A DNA stretch of 64,000 nt, from contig NZ_CP063373.1 of the NCBI RefSeq assembly GCF_015160855.1, positions 186,001 to 250,000 of the forward strand, given 5' to 3'. A model generated the notes under the pieces. It was not told where the DNA came from. It ran no database searches and saw only the letters and a list, made by a program, of their open reading frames with translations. How positions within the stretch are numbered: the stretch's first letter is position 1; each line of letters opens with the position of its first letter. The translations under genes and the position numbers were made by a program. Source of the stretch: Streptomyces ferrugineus (lineage in GTDB: Bacteria; Actinomycetota; Actinomycetes; Streptomycetales; Streptomycetaceae). This document shows, in pieces, positions 24,493-35,581 of the stretch.

Positions 24493-26049
24493 ATGAGTCT
24501 GTCACTGCGCTTCGCCGCCGGATCGCACAAAGGCATGATCCGGGAGGGCAACGAGGACTCCGGATACGCCGGACCCCGCCTGCTCGCCATCGCCGACGGC
24601 ATGGGCGGCGCGGCCGCGGGCGAGGTCGCCTCCTCCGAGGCCATCTCCACGATCGTCGCCCTCGACGACGACATCCCCGGCTCCGACATCCTCACCTCCC
24701 TCGGCACCGCGGTACAGCGCGCCAACGACCAGCTGCGCTCGATGGTCGAGGAGGACCCGCAGCTGGAGGGCATGGGCACCACGCTCACCGCCCTGCTGTG
24801 GACCGGTCAGCGCCTCGGCCTCGTCCACGTCGGCGACTCGCGCGCGTACCTGCTGCGCGACGGCGTCCTCACACAGATCACGCAGGACCACACCTGGGTG
24901 CAGCGCCTGGTCGACGAGGGCCGCATCACCGAGGAGGAGGCGACCACGCATCCGCAGCGGTCGCTGCTGATGCGCGCGCTGGGCAGCGGCGACCATGTCG
25001 AGCCCGACCTGTCGATCCGCGAAGTCCGCGCCGGCGACCGGTACTTGATCTGCTCCGACGGCCTCTCCGGCGTCGTGTCCCACCAGACCCTGGAGGACAC
25101 CCTCGCCAGCTACCAGGGCCCGCAGGAGACCGTCCAGGAGCTCATCCAGCTGGCGCTGCGCGGCGGCGGCCCCGACAACATCACCGTGATCGTCGCGGAC
25201 GTCCTCGACCTGGACACCGGCGACACCCTCGCCGGGCAGCTCTCCGACACCCCGGTCGTGGTCGGCGCGGTCGCCGAGAACCAGCAGCACCACCTGCACG
25301 ACAACGGCATCATGCAGACCCCCGCCGGACGCGCCTCCGGGCTCGGCCGCCAGGTGCCCGGACAGGGCGGCGGGGGCGGCGAGTTCGGCCCGCCCGGCTC
25401 CGGCGACACCACCGGCTACGTCCCCGCGGGCAGCTTCGGCGACTACACCGACGACGACTTCGTCAAGCCCCGCAAGGGCCGCAAGTGGCTGAAGAGATCC
25501 TTCTACTCGGCCCTCGCGCTCGCCGTCATCGGCGGCGGCCTGTACGGCGGCTGGCGCTGGACGCAGACCCAGTACTACGTCGGCGCCAACGAGGAACACG
25601 TCGCCCTGTACCGCGGGATCAGCCAGGACCTGGCCTGGGTCTCGCTGTCGAAGGTCGAGAAGGACCACCCCGAGATCGAACTCAAGTACCTGCCGCCGTA
25701 CCAGAAGAAGCTCGTCGAGAACACGATCACCGAGGGCGGTCTGAAGGACGCCCAGGCGAAGATCGACGAGCTCTCGCTTCAGGCCTCCGCGTGCAAGAAG
25801 CGGGCCGAGCAGCGAGCGGCGCAGAGCGAGCAGAACTCCAAGACCGGCGAGGGCGAGGCCGGAGGCACCACGGGAACCACCCGCACCTCCCTTACGTCCA
25901 AGGCGACACCGACGCCGAATCCATCGACGTCCAAGTCCCCTGCCCCGCCGTCCACCTCCACCTCCCCGACACCGACTGCGACGCCAAGCCCCGGCCCCAC
26001 TCTCTCGGAGGAAGAGCAGAAGGTCGTCTCGAACTGCGGTACGCAGTAG
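24493..26049 (+). CDS. pstP: PP2C Ser/Thr phosphatase PstP
   Basis: 518-aa membrane phosphatase that reverses PknB-type phosphorylation. Residues 1-235 are a PP2C catalytic domain with all metal motifs: REGNEDS, IADGMGG, VGDSRAYLLRDG, ICSDGLSG and GGGPDNITVIVAD. A transmembrane helix follows near 340-360 (SFYSALALAVIGGGLYGGW), then an extracytoplasmic region and a Thr/Ser/Pro-rich tail. ATG 24493 begins the conserved SLSLRFAAGSHKG; earlier in-frame starts at 24448 and 24463 are possible. In the operon it separates the FHA proteins from rodA. Confidence 0.93.
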   Translation: MSLSLRFAAGSHKGMIREGNEDSGYAGPRLLAIADGMGGAAAGEVASSEAISTIVALDDDIPGSDILTSLGTAVQRANDQLRSMVEEDPQLEGMGTTLTALLWTGQRLGLVHVGDSRAYLLRDGVLTQITQDHTWVQRLVDEGRITEEEATTHPQRSLLMRALGSGDHVEPDLSIREVRAGDRYLICSDGLSGVVSHQTLEDTLASYQGPQETVQELIQLALRGGGPDNITVIVADVLDLDTGDTLAGQLSDTPVVVGAVAENQQHHLHDNGIMQTPAGRASGLGRQVPGQGGGGGEFGPPGSGDTTGYVPAGSFGDYTDDDFVKPRKGRKWLKRSFYSALALAVIGGGLYGGWRWTQTQYYVGANEEHVALYRGISQDLAWVSLSKVEKDHPEIELKYLPPYQKKLVENTITEGGLKDAQAKIDELSLQASACKKRAEQRAAQSEQNSKTGEGEAGGTTGTTRTSLTSKATPTPNPSTSKSPAPPSTSTSPTPTATPSPGPTLSEEEQKVVSNCGTQ

Positions 26050-26076
26050 GCAAGCCGTGAGAGGCCCCGTCACACC

Positions 26077-27525
26077 ATGAGCAGTACTACCAACTCGCCG
26101 ACGCACCACACATCCACGATCGGCGCGATCGGTGCGCCGAGCAGGCGCAACACCGAGCTCGCGCTGCTGGTGTTCGCGGTCGTCATCCCGGTCTTCGCCT
26201 ACGCCAACGTGGGGTTGGCGATCAACGACCAGGTGCCGCCCGGACTGCTGAGCTACGGTGTCGGGCTCGGCCTGCTCGCAGGCATCGGCCACCTGGCCGT
26301 CCGGAAGTTCGCGCCGTACGCCGATCCCCTGATGCTGCCGCTGGCCACCCTGCTCAACGGCATCGGCCTGGTGGTGATCTGGCGCCTGGACCAGTCGAAG
26401 CGGCTGCAGCAGAGCAGCGCTTACGTCGAGGCGGCGCCGCGCCAGTTGCTGTACTCCGCGATGGGCGTCGCCCTGCTGGTGGCCGTACTGATCTTCCTCA
26501 AGGACCACCGCGTCCTACAGCGCTACACCTACATCTCCATGGCCGCCGCGCTGTTCCTGCTGGTCCTGCCGCTCGTACCGGGACTCGGCGCGAACATCTA
26601 CGGCGCCAAGATCTGGATCAAGATCCCCGGCCTCGGCACGCTCCAGCCCGGTGAGTTCGCCAAGATCGTCCTCGCGGTCTTCTTCGCCGGCTACCTCATG
26701 GTCAAGAGAGACGCCCTGGCCCTGGCCAGCCGCCGCTTCATGGGCCTGTACCTGCCGCGCGGCCGCGACCTCGGTCCGATCCTCGTCGTCTGGGCGCTCT
26801 CGATCCTCATCCTGGTCTTCGAGACCGACCTCGGTACGTCCCTGCTGTTCTTCGGGATGTTCGTCATCATGCTGTACGTCGCCACCGAGCGGACCAGCTG
26901 GATCGTCTTCGGTCTGCTGATGTCCGCGGTCGGCGCCGTCGGTGTGGCGAGCTTCGAGCCGCACATCCAGACGCGTGTGCAGGCCTGGCTCGACCCGGCG
27001 CGCGAGTTCGCGCTCTCCCGCGCCGGTGTGCAGGACGGCGTCATCCACTCCGAGCAGGCCATGCAGGCCCTGTGGGCCTTCGGCTCCGGCGGCACCCTCG
27101 GCACCGGCCTCGGCCAGGGCAACTCCGACCTCATCGGCTTCGCCGCCAACTCCGACTTCATCCTCGCCACCTTCGGCGAGGAGCTGGGCCTGGCCGGCGT
27201 CATGGCGATCCTGCTGCTCTACGGCCTGATCGTGGAACGCGGTGTGCGCACGGCGCTCGCGGCCCGCGACCCGTTCGGCAAGCTGCTCGCCGTCGGCCTG
27301 TCCGGCGCCTTCGCCCTCCAGGTCTTCGTCGTGGCCGGCGGTGTCATGGGCCTCATCCCGCTGACCGGTATGACGCTGCCGTTCGTGGCGTACGGCGGTT
27401 CCTCCGTCATCGCCAACTGGGCCCTGATCGGCATCCTGCTGCGCATCAGCGACACCGCACGCCGCCCGGCCCCCGCCCCCGCTCCCAACCCTGACGCCGA
27501 GATGACCCAGGTGGTCCGTCCATGA
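26077..27525 (+). CDS. rodA: RodA/FtsW-type SEDS peptidoglycan polymerase
   Basis: 482-aa SEDS protein with about ten to twelve transmembrane helices. It polymerises glycan strands from lipid II with the class B PBP encoded next. SEDS signatures include GAKIWIKIPGLGTLQPGEFAK (cytoplasmic loop), the large loop after FEPHIQTRVQAWLDP, SEQAMQALWAFGSGG, TFGEELGLAG and LTGMTLPFVAYGGSSVIANW at the C-terminus. The stop overlaps pbpA as ATGA, so the polymerase and transpeptidase are made in tandem. RodA is preferred over FtsW by its place next to pbpA. Confidence 0.93.
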   Translation: MSSTTNSPTHHTSTIGAIGAPSRRNTELALLVFAVVIPVFAYANVGLAINDQVPPGLLSYGVGLGLLAGIGHLAVRKFAPYADPLMLPLATLLNGIGLVVIWRLDQSKRLQQSSAYVEAAPRQLLYSAMGVALLVAVLIFLKDHRVLQRYTYISMAAALFLLVLPLVPGLGANIYGAKIWIKIPGLGTLQPGEFAKIVLAVFFAGYLMVKRDALALASRRFMGLYLPRGRDLGPILVVWALSILILVFETDLGTSLLFFGMFVIMLYVATERTSWIVFGLLMSAVGAVGVASFEPHIQTRVQAWLDPAREFALSRAGVQDGVIHSEQAMQALWAFGSGGTLGTGLGQGNSDLIGFAANSDFILATFGEELGLAGVMAILLLYGLIVERGVRTALAARDPFGKLLAVGLSGAFALQVFVVAGGVMGLIPLTGMTLPFVAYGGSSVIANWALIGILLRISDTARRPAPAPAPNPDAEMTQVVRP

Positions 27526-29000
27526 ACAAGCCCCTACGCAGGATCGCGATCTTCTGCGGACTGCTCGTCATGGCACTGCTCGTCCGCGACAACTGGATCC
27601 AGTACGTCCAGGCCGACGAGCTAAGGACCGACAAGAACAACCGCCGCGTCGTCATCGAGCGCTACGGCACCCCCCGCGGCAACATCATCGTCGACGGCAA
27701 GGCGATCACCGGCTCGCAGGAGACCTCCGGCAGCGACTTCAAGTTCAAGCGCACCTACACCAACGGCCCCATGTGGGCGCCCGTCACGGGATACGCCTCG
27801 CAGGCCTTCGGCGCCAACCAGCTCGAGTCCATCGAGGACGGCATCCTCACCGGCAACGACGACCGGCTGTTCTTCCGCAACACCCTCGACATGCTCACCG
27901 GCAAGGAGAAGGAGGGTGGGAACGTGGTCACCACCCTCAACGCCGCCGCGCAGAAGGCCGCGTACAACGGTCTGAAGAAGCAGGGCGGCAAGGGTGCCGT
28001 CGCGGCCATCGAGCCGTCCACCGGCAAGATCCTGGCGCTGGCGTCCTACCCGTCGTACGACCCCTCGTCCTTCGCCGGCAACTCCACCACGACCGACACC
28101 GAGGCGTGGACGAAGCTCCAGAAGAAGAACAACCCCGACGACCCGATGCTCAACCGGGCGCTGCGCGAGGTCTACCCGCCGGGCTCCACCTTCAAGGTGG
28201 TCACCGCGGCCGCCGCGCTGGAGCACGGCCTGTACACGGAAGCGAACCAGAAGACCAAGACGCCGCTGCCGTGGACCATGCCGGGCACCACGACCGAGCT
28301 GAAGAACGAGGGGAACATCCCCTGCGAGAACGCGACGCTGCGGGTCGCCCTGCAGTACTCGTGCAACACCGTCTTCGGCAAGATCGGCTCCGACCTCGGC
28401 AACGAGAAGATGCTGGAGACGGCCAAGGAGTTCGGCTTCACCGAGGAGCAGTTCACGCCGATCCGCACCAGCGCGTCGGTCTTCTCCGACGACATGAACC
28501 CCTCGCAGACCGCGCTGTCCTCCATCGGCCAGTTCAACACCGCCGCCACCCCGCTGCAGATGGCCATGGTCGCCTCCGCCGTCGCCAACAACGGCACCCT
28601 GATGAAGCCGTACATGGTCGACGAGCTACAGACCAACAACCTGGACGCCCTGGAGAAGACCACTCCCGAGGAGATGAGCAAGCCGCTGTCGGCGGAGAAC
28701 GCGCAGATCCTGCAGTCGATGATGGAGACGGTCGTCGAGGACGGCACCGGCAAGAACGCGCAGATCAACGACGTGAAGGTGGGCGGCAAGACCGGTACCG
28801 CCCAGCACGGTGTGGAGAACAGCGAGAACCCCTACGCCTGGTTCATCTCCTACGCCAAGGCCGACGACGGTAGCGCGCCGGTCGCCGTGGCCGTGGTGAT
28901 CGAGGACGACAACGCGGTCCGCGACGACATCTCCGGTGGCGGCCTCGCGGCCCCCATCGCCAAGAGCGTCATGGAGGCGGTCATCAGCAGCAAGAAGTGA
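27522..29000 (+). CDS. pbpA: Class B penicillin-binding protein PbpA
   Basis: 492-aa transpeptidase that cross-links peptidoglycan. An N-terminal membrane anchor (IAIFCGLLVMALLVRDNW) is followed by a dimerisation domain and the transpeptidase domain with all three motifs: STFK (Ser222-Lys225), SCN (280-282) and KTG (423-425). The RYGTPRGNIIVDG segment near residue 47 is typical of this class. It is coupled to rodA and in mycobacteria the orthologue is a PknB substrate. Length and motifs are complete. Confidence 0.94.
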   Translation: MNKPLRRIAIFCGLLVMALLVRDNWIQYVQADELRTDKNNRRVVIERYGTPRGNIIVDGKAITGSQETSGSDFKFKRTYTNGPMWAPVTGYASQAFGANQLESIEDGILTGNDDRLFFRNTLDMLTGKEKEGGNVVTTLNAAAQKAAYNGLKKQGGKGAVAAIEPSTGKILALASYPSYDPSSFAGNSTTTDTEAWTKLQKKNNPDDPMLNRALREVYPPGSTFKVVTAAAALEHGLYTEANQKTKTPLPWTMPGTTTELKNEGNIPCENATLRVALQYSCNTVFGKIGSDLGNEKMLETAKEFGFTEEQFTPIRTSASVFSDDMNPSQTALSSIGQFNTAATPLQMAMVASAVANNGTLMKPYMVDELQTNNLDALEKTTPEEMSKPLSAENAQILQSMMETVVEDGTGKNAQINDVKVGGKTGTAQHGVENSENPYAWFISYAKADDGSAPVAVAVVIEDDNAVRDDISGGGLAAPIAKSVMEAVISSKK

Positions 29001-29170
29001 ACCTGCTCACGTCCCCTTCACATCGGTGCACGTTGCGATACCGGTCCTGTATCGGGTTACGGGCTTGGCCAGGTCACACAAGATGAGCCGGGTACGGTAT
29101 GCCCGGACGGCACACCGTCCCACCCACAAGGGTGAGGTCGGGACCGACGGAGAGGGCTGGTAGGTAGCTT

Positions 29171-31159
<1,989 letters not shown>

Positions 31160-31183
31160 CGGAAGTGTCTCCGAGACCTCGGC

Positions 31184-31220
31184 AAAGGCCCCGGCACCCT
31201 TGAAAGGTGCCGGGGCCTTT
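31184..31220 (+). terminator. Strong hairpin terminator after pknB
   Basis: AAAGGCCCCGGCACC (31184-31198) pairs perfectly with GGTGCCGGGGCCTTT (31206-31220): a 15-bp stem with a 7-base loop, ending in TTT. Confidence 0.92.
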
Positions 31221-31257
31221 GACATTCCTGAGACCGTGAGCCACATCACCTTCCACT

Positions 31258-31287
31258 TTGACATCAATGATCAAAGTGACCTATTTA
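31258..31287 (+). promoter_or_regulatory. Consensus sigma-70-type promoter for the I36-like gene
   Basis: TTGACA (31258-31263), an 18-bp spacer and TATTTA (31282-31287) in an unusually A+T-rich stretch, about 70 bp before the ATG at 31357. The spacer and downstream contain TGATCA palindromes that could be operator half sites. Confidence 0.7.
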
Positions 31288-31356
31288 TTCTGATTGATCT
31301 CAAGTGATCATGAAGGTAACGTGCGACATGACTTCATGACCACTGAAGGGGGAAAT

Positions 31357-31818
31357 ATGCGAATCTTCACAAAGGCAGCCGCCGTAGGTGCCACGGCTGC
31401 CTTGATATCGCTCGCCGCCACTTCTCAGGCCGGCGCGACCACTTACTCGGGGGCCAGCTGCGAGAACGTCGTTCCCTGCCTCTCCCTGTACTACAACTCC
31501 AACCAGCAGGGTTCGCACAGCGACTTCCGCGGTTACGGCGAGATCGACAATCTGGCGGGATACACCTTTGCCTCGCGTTCCGCCGGACAGGGTCAGCCCG
31601 TCAAGAACAACGCGGCCTCCGCCTATTTCAGGTCAAAGACCACGGATGAGTCCGCGATCATCTACTTCAACAGCAATCAGGGCGGAGCGTGTGACGAGCT
31701 CTGGGCGCAGGGAGGAAGGTACTCGATTGCGAACCGCCTCCACCACACGTACAACAACAACGCCTCCATCAGAATCATCGATGGCAGTCTGGCCGCAGGT
31801 GTCTGCTATCAGTTCTGA
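31357..31818 (+). CDS. Secreted peptidase inhibitor I36-like protein
   Basis: 153-aa exported protein. A signal peptide (MRIFTKAAAVGATAALISLA, cleavage after SQAGA) precedes a compact domain with four cysteines in VVPCLSLYYNSNQQGSHSDF, SCEN, GACDELW and GVCYQF. The repeated YYNSNQQG / YFNSNQGG motif is typical of the peptidase inhibitor I36 / beta-gamma-crystallin-like fold common in Streptomyces secretomes. AAGGGGGA precedes ATG 31357. It has its own promoter and terminator, and lower GC than its neighbours, so it is an insertion in a conserved locus. Target protease unknown. Confidence 0.7.
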   Translation: MRIFTKAAAVGATAALISLAATSQAGATTYSGASCENVVPCLSLYYNSNQQGSHSDFRGYGEIDNLAGYTFASRSAGQGQPVKNNAASAYFRSKTTDESAIIYFNSNQGGACDELWAQGGRYSIANRLHHTYNNNASIRIIDGSLAAGVCYQF

Positions 31819-31844
31819 GCAGAAGATCTGAAAGAACCACTGGA

Positions 31845-31884
31845 TGCCGGACGCGAGCATGATGCGTCCGGCACCTTCTTTTCA
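31845..31884 (+). terminator. Terminator after the I36-like gene
   Basis: TGCCGGACGC (31845-31854) pairs with GCGTCCGGCA (31864-31873) around a 9-base loop, followed by CCTTCTTTTC: a classical intrinsic terminator. Confidence 0.9.
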
Positions 31885-31899
31885 GGCTTGAGGAGATCG

Positions 31900-32769
31900 A
31901 TGTCCGTTCGTGTCGGGAAGCCCAGGCGCATTGCCGTCATGGCTTCCGTCTTGTTGGTCGCCGTTTCGGGCTGCACGGAGGAGGGCGGAAGCCGGGGCGA
32001 GCCTTCGGCCCCGCCACTGGAACGCTATTTGGACCTTCCCATTGCCAAGTATTCGTTCACCCCTCAAGAAATCCATTTGATCTCTCTGGCAGAGCGAAGG
32101 ATTGCGACAGCCTGCATGCGGAAGTACGGCTTCGAATATCATGCAGAGATTTCTGACTCGCCCGCGTCGTATCAGCCTGGCACCAATCGCCGGTACGGGG
32201 TGCTGAACCCAGCGGTTGCTTCACGCTACGGCTATCACTTCCCCGATGTGGCGTCTTCCCCGGACACCCAGAAGTTGTCCGAAAGGGAAAATCTGGCTCT
32301 CAACGGCCGCCCCGGAGAAACGACCGAACTGAATGGTCAGCAGGTCCCGGAGGGCGGCTGCCTGGGACAGGCCAAGTCGGAACTCCGAGGAAAGTACACA
32401 TATACAAAAGGCGCTGAGGTGGCCCGCACCATCGCCACCAACAGCTTTACCGAGTCCATGAACTCACCCACCGTGCTGAAAGCAACACACGCGTGGGCGC
32501 AGTGCATGAAAGAAAAGGGATTCCCCTACGGAACTCCACTGGAAGCACTTGGTGCGACCGAGAACTCTGGACAGGAGGTCACCAAGCGGGAGATCTCTGT
32601 CGCACTGGCGGACATCGACTGCAAGGGGCGCACCGACCTCGTAAAGATCTGGAGCACCGAGGAGGCCAAGATACAGAATTCCCAGATCGCAGAGAACGAA
32701 TATGATCTCGGACTTCTGTCTGAATCCCATCGAAAGATCCTCAGCGAGGCACGTTCGACAGCCGGATGA
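31900..32769 (+). CDS. Putative lipoprotein of unknown function
   Basis: 289-aa exported protein. The signal peptide ends in a lipobox (VLLVAVSGC, Cys near residue 24), so the mature protein is likely lipid-anchored outside the membrane. The rest has four more cysteines (ATACMRKYGF, PEGGCLG, AQCMKEKGFPY, DIDCKG) and no recognised domain; the paired xxCM-x-K-x-GF-x-Y elements look like an internal duplication. GAGGAG precedes ATG 31900. Codon use is less GC-rich than the neighbouring core genes. It lies just after the I36-like gene's terminator and may be part of the same insertion. Confidence 0.75.
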   Translation: MSVRVGKPRRIAVMASVLLVAVSGCTEEGGSRGEPSAPPLERYLDLPIAKYSFTPQEIHLISLAERRIATACMRKYGFEYHAEISDSPASYQPGTNRRYGVLNPAVASRYGYHFPDVASSPDTQKLSERENLALNGRPGETTELNGQQVPEGGCLGQAKSELRGKYTYTKGAEVARTIATNSFTESMNSPTVLKATHAWAQCMKEKGFPYGTPLEALGATENSGQEVTKREISVALADIDCKGRTDLVKIWSTEEAKIQNSQIAENEYDLGLLSESHRKILSEARSTAG

Positions 32770-32793
32770 GCGGCGGCTCGTCGCGAGTCTCGG

Positions 32794-33561
32794 TCAGCCG
32801 CGCAGTTCCTCCGGCGGCGTCCGCTCCTCGTCCACCTTGTCCACCCGCTCCAGCTCGCCCCACACGATGTACCGATACCGGCTCGTATACACCGGCGTGC
32901 ACGTCGTCAGCGTGATGTAGTGCCCCGCCTTCGTCTTCCCCGACTCCTTCGGGATGGCGGAGAGGACCTTGACGTTGTACTTCGAGGTCTCGGGAAGGAC
33001 GGCGTAGACCTTGTAGACGTACCACTTGTCCTTCGTCTCGAAGACGATCGGGTCGCCCTTCTTGATCTTGTGGATGTTGTGGAACTCGGCGCCGTGCCCG
33101 TCGCGGTGGGCGGCGAGGGAGAAGTTGCCCTTCTTGCCCGAGGTCGGCAGGGTCGCCTTGACCGGGTCGGTGTAGTAGCCGGCGACGCCGTCGTTGAGGA
33201 CCTTCGACGACGTGCCCTTCTCGATCAGGATGTCGTCCTCGCTCATCGCGGGCACGTGCAGGAAGCCGATGCCGCTCTTGGAGTCGAACTCGGCGGGACG
33301 GCCGGAGTCCCCGTCGTCCTGGTGGGCCCAGATGTCACGGACCTTGTCGGCCTGCTTGTTCGCCTCACGGTCGGCGAGGACGTTCGTCCACCAGAGCGAG
33401 TAGACGACGAACAGGCCCAGCACCAGGCCCGCCGTGATGAGGAGTTCGCCGAAGACGCTGACCGCCGCCGCGATCCGGCCCATGCCCCGGCGGCGAGCCG
33501 GCGGACGCCGTGACGCGGGGGCGGCCGTGTGATCTTCCGTGCCCTCGGTGGTCGCTGCCAC
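32794..33561 (-). CDS. Class E sortase (first of three)
   Basis: 255-aa membrane transpeptidase that anchors sorting-signal proteins to the wall; class E enzymes prefer LAxTG. A transmembrane helix lies at ~37-58 (ELLITAGLVLGLFVVYSLWW). The catalytic triad is His152 (SLAAHRDGH), Cys221 (TLTTCTP) and Arg228 or Arg230 (TSRYRY). It lies 13 bp downstream of the second sortase in the same operon. The pair resembles SrtE1/SrtE2 of S. coelicolor, which act in chaplin display. Confidence 0.93.
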   Translation of the reverse strand: MAATTEGTEDHTAAPASRRPPARRRGMGRIAAAVSVFGELLITAGLVLGLFVVYSLWWTNVLADREANKQADKVRDIWAHQDDGDSGRPAEFDSKSGIGFLHVPAMSEDDILIEKGTSSKVLNDGVAGYYTDPVKATLPTSGKKGNFSLAAHRDGHGAEFHNIHKIKKGDPIVFETKDKWYVYKVYAVLPETSKYNVKVLSAIPKESGKTKAGHYITLTTCTPVYTSRYRYIVWGELERVDKVDEERTPPEELRG

Positions 33562-33574
33562 TGTTCATCTGCCC

Positions 33575-34735
33575 TTAACTGACGAGCGCATCCGGCTTGC
33601 CCTTGCTGCGCGGCCGTTCCTCGACCATCTTGCCCCAGACGATCAACCGGTACTTACTGGTGAACTCCGGCGTGCACGTGGTGAGTGTGATGTAGCGGCC
33701 CGGCTCGGTGAAACCCGACCCCGGTGGAACCGGATCCAGCACGCTCACATTGCTCGGTGACGTCACCGGAAGAATCGACGCCATCTTGTACACGTAGAAC
33801 TTGTCCTGCGTCTCCACGACGATCGCGTCGCCCTGAGCCAGCCGGTTGATGTAACGGAACGGTTCGCCGTGCGTGTTGCGGTGGCCGGCCAGGCCGAAGT
33901 TGCCGGTCTTGGCCTCGGGCATCGCCGTCTTCAGCTTGCCCTCGCCGTAGTGGCCGACCATGCCCCGGTCGAGCACCTTCTTGTTGCTGATGCCCTCCGC
34001 GATCGGGACGACGACGTCCAGCTTCGGGATGTGCAGGATGGCGAAGCCCTGCCCCGGCTCGAAGGTCCCCGGGTTGCGTTTGCCGCTCGCCCAGTCGTCC
34101 TGGAGGCTGCTTGCCGCCTTGTCCGCCTGCGCATGCGCCCGGATGTTCGTCCACCACAGCTGGTAGCTCACGAACAGCAGCATCAGCACGCCAGTGGTGA
34201 TGAACACCTCACCGATCGCCCGGCTGGCGACGGTGGCCGCACTGGGCTTGCGCGCCCGGGCCTGTCTGCGGGCCTCCACACGGGAGAGCGGGGCTCCGGA
34301 ACTCTCCGAGCCCGCCTCGGCGGCCTCCGGCGCCTGGCGGGCGCCCCCATGACGCCCGTGACGGCGCTTGGCGGCCTTTCTGCGGGCCGCGCGTCCGCCC
34401 GTCGGGGTGGAAGAGGCAGATGTGGCGGAGGAGGCGGCAGAAGGCGATATGGACTCGCCGGAGGGAGGCGGGTCGGGGATCCGCAGGGCTACGGTCTCGT
34501 CGTCCGCGGGAGGTATGTACGGCTCCGCATACGGCTCCTGAGTGGCGGGAGACGCCTCCTCGCCATAGCCCTGAGTGACGTAACTCTCCCCGCCGTACCA
34601 CTCCCCGAGCGCACCGGGCTCCTCGTACGGCTGCTGCCCGTACGAGGTCGTCCGGTCGCCGGCGTCGCCGTAGGAGTCGGTGAACGACTCCCCGTACGCG
34701 GCGCCGGACTCGCGCTCAGGGCGCAGGGCGGTCAC
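33575..34735 (-). CDS. Class E sortase with long acidic cytoplasmic extension (second of three)
   Basis: 386 aa. The first ~165 residues are a Tyr/Glu/Pro-rich then Arg/Lys-rich cytoplasmic region unlike the first sortase; a membrane helix follows (FITTGVLMLLFVSYQLWW), then the sortase barrel with GLAGHRNTHG (His), TLTTCTP (Cys354) and a downstream Arg in TSKYR. GTG 34735 overlaps the pabA stop as GTGA and is preferred over the longer in-frame ATG. The long N-terminus may be a regulatory platform, for instance for the nearby kinase; that is inference. Confidence 0.92.
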   Translation of the reverse strand: MTALRPERESGAAYGESFTDSYGDAGDRTTSYGQQPYEEPGALGEWYGGESYVTQGYGEEASPATQEPYAEPYIPPADDETVALRIPDPPPSGESISPSAASSATSASSTPTGGRAARRKAAKRRHGRHGGARQAPEAAEAGSESSGAPLSRVEARRQARARKPSAATVASRAIGEVFITTGVLMLLFVSYQLWWTNIRAHAQADKAASSLQDDWASGKRNPGTFEPGQGFAILHIPKLDVVVPIAEGISNKKVLDRGMVGHYGEGKLKTAMPEAKTGNFGLAGHRNTHGEPFRYINRLAQGDAIVVETQDKFYVYKMASILPVTSPSNVSVLDPVPPGSGFTEPGRYITLTTCTPEFTSKYRLIVWGKMVEERPRSKGKPDALVS

Positions 34736-35370
34736 GCCGTGGCCCTGCCCACCACCGGGGCGAGCCCCACCGACCTCGCCACCGCGCCCTGGTCGCCGCA
34801 CTCCACCAGCCAGTTGGCCAGCATCCGGTGCCCGTGCTCGGTCAGCACCGACTCGGGGTGGAACTGCACCCCCTCGACCAGGAGTTCACGGTGGCGCAGG
34901 CCCATGATGATGCCGTCGTGCGTGCGCGCGGTGACCTCCAGATCGGCCGGCACCGTCTGCGGTTCGGCGGCGAGGGAGTGGTAGCGGGTCGCCGTGAAGG
35001 GCGAGGGCAGGCCCGCGAAGACGCCCTTGCCCTCGTGCTCGACCAGCGAGGTCTTGCCGTGCAGCAGCTCCGGCGCCCGGTCCACGACACCGCCGTACGC
35101 CACCTGCATCGACTGCATGCCCAGGCAGACACCGAAGACCGGCACCCCGGTCGAGGCGCAGTGCCGGACCATGTCCACGCACACGCCCGCCTCCTCCGGC
35201 GTCCCCGGGCCCGGCGACAGCAGCACGCCGTCGAAGCCGTCCTGGGCGTGCGCCGTCGACACCTCGTCGTTGCGCAGCACCTCGCACTCGGCGCCCAGCT
35301 GGTAGAGGTACTGGACCAGGTTGAAGACGAAGCTGTCGTAGTTGTCCACGACCAGAATGCGCGCGCTCAC
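34732..35370 (-). CDS. pabA: Aminodeoxychorismate/anthranilate synthase glutaminase subunit
   Basis: 212-aa class I glutamine amidotransferase that supplies ammonia to the PabB or TrpE chorismate-using subunit. ILVVDNYDSFVFNLVQYL begins the domain, SPGPGTPEEAG is the oxyanion region, GVCLGMQ carries the nucleophile Cys82, and VQFHPES carries the His-Glu pair. GTG 35370 overlaps the upstream small gene stop as GTGA. The gene sits in the same position in mycobacteria (Rv0013), between the kinase cluster and DUF881. The folate versus tryptophan partner cannot be told from sequence; pabA is used by synteny. Confidence 0.92.
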   Translation of the reverse strand: MSARILVVDNYDSFVFNLVQYLYQLGAECEVLRNDEVSTAHAQDGFDGVLLSPGPGTPEEAGVCVDMVRHCASTGVPVFGVCLGMQSMQVAYGGVVDRAPELLHGKTSLVEHEGKGVFAGLPSPFTATRYHSLAAEPQTVPADLEVTARTHDGIIMGLRHRELLVEGVQFHPESVLTEHGHRMLANWLVECGDQGAVARSVGLAPVVGRATA

Positions 35371-35528
35371 TGGTTGTCCACCGTCACATCGTTGAAGGGC
35401 AGCAGCGGTTCGGCCCACGGAAAGACGTAGTTGAACAGGACGTAGACGGCGGCCATGACCAGCATGAGTGAGAGCAGCGCCTTCACCCACGCGTTCCCCG
35501 GCAGATGCCGCCAGATCCAGCCGTACAT
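35367..35528 (-). CDS. Small single-pass membrane protein (53 aa)
   Basis: Begins MYGWIWRHLPGNAWVKALL, with one helix (SLMLVMAAVYVLFNYVFPW) and a short tail PFNDVTVDNQ. AAGGGA lies just before ATG 35528. It sits between a sortase and pabA, coupled to pabA by GTGA. The same small gene is conserved in this place in Streptomyces, as far as I recall. Function unknown; proximity to sortases suggests an envelope role. Confidence 0.8.
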   Translation of the reverse strand: MYGWIWRHLPGNAWVKALLSLMLVMAAVYVLFNYVFPWAEPLLPFNDVTVDNQ

Positions 35529-35581
35529 GCCGTCCCTTCCGTCGCACCACGGCACCAGACTCACGCCGTACAGCCAACAGA

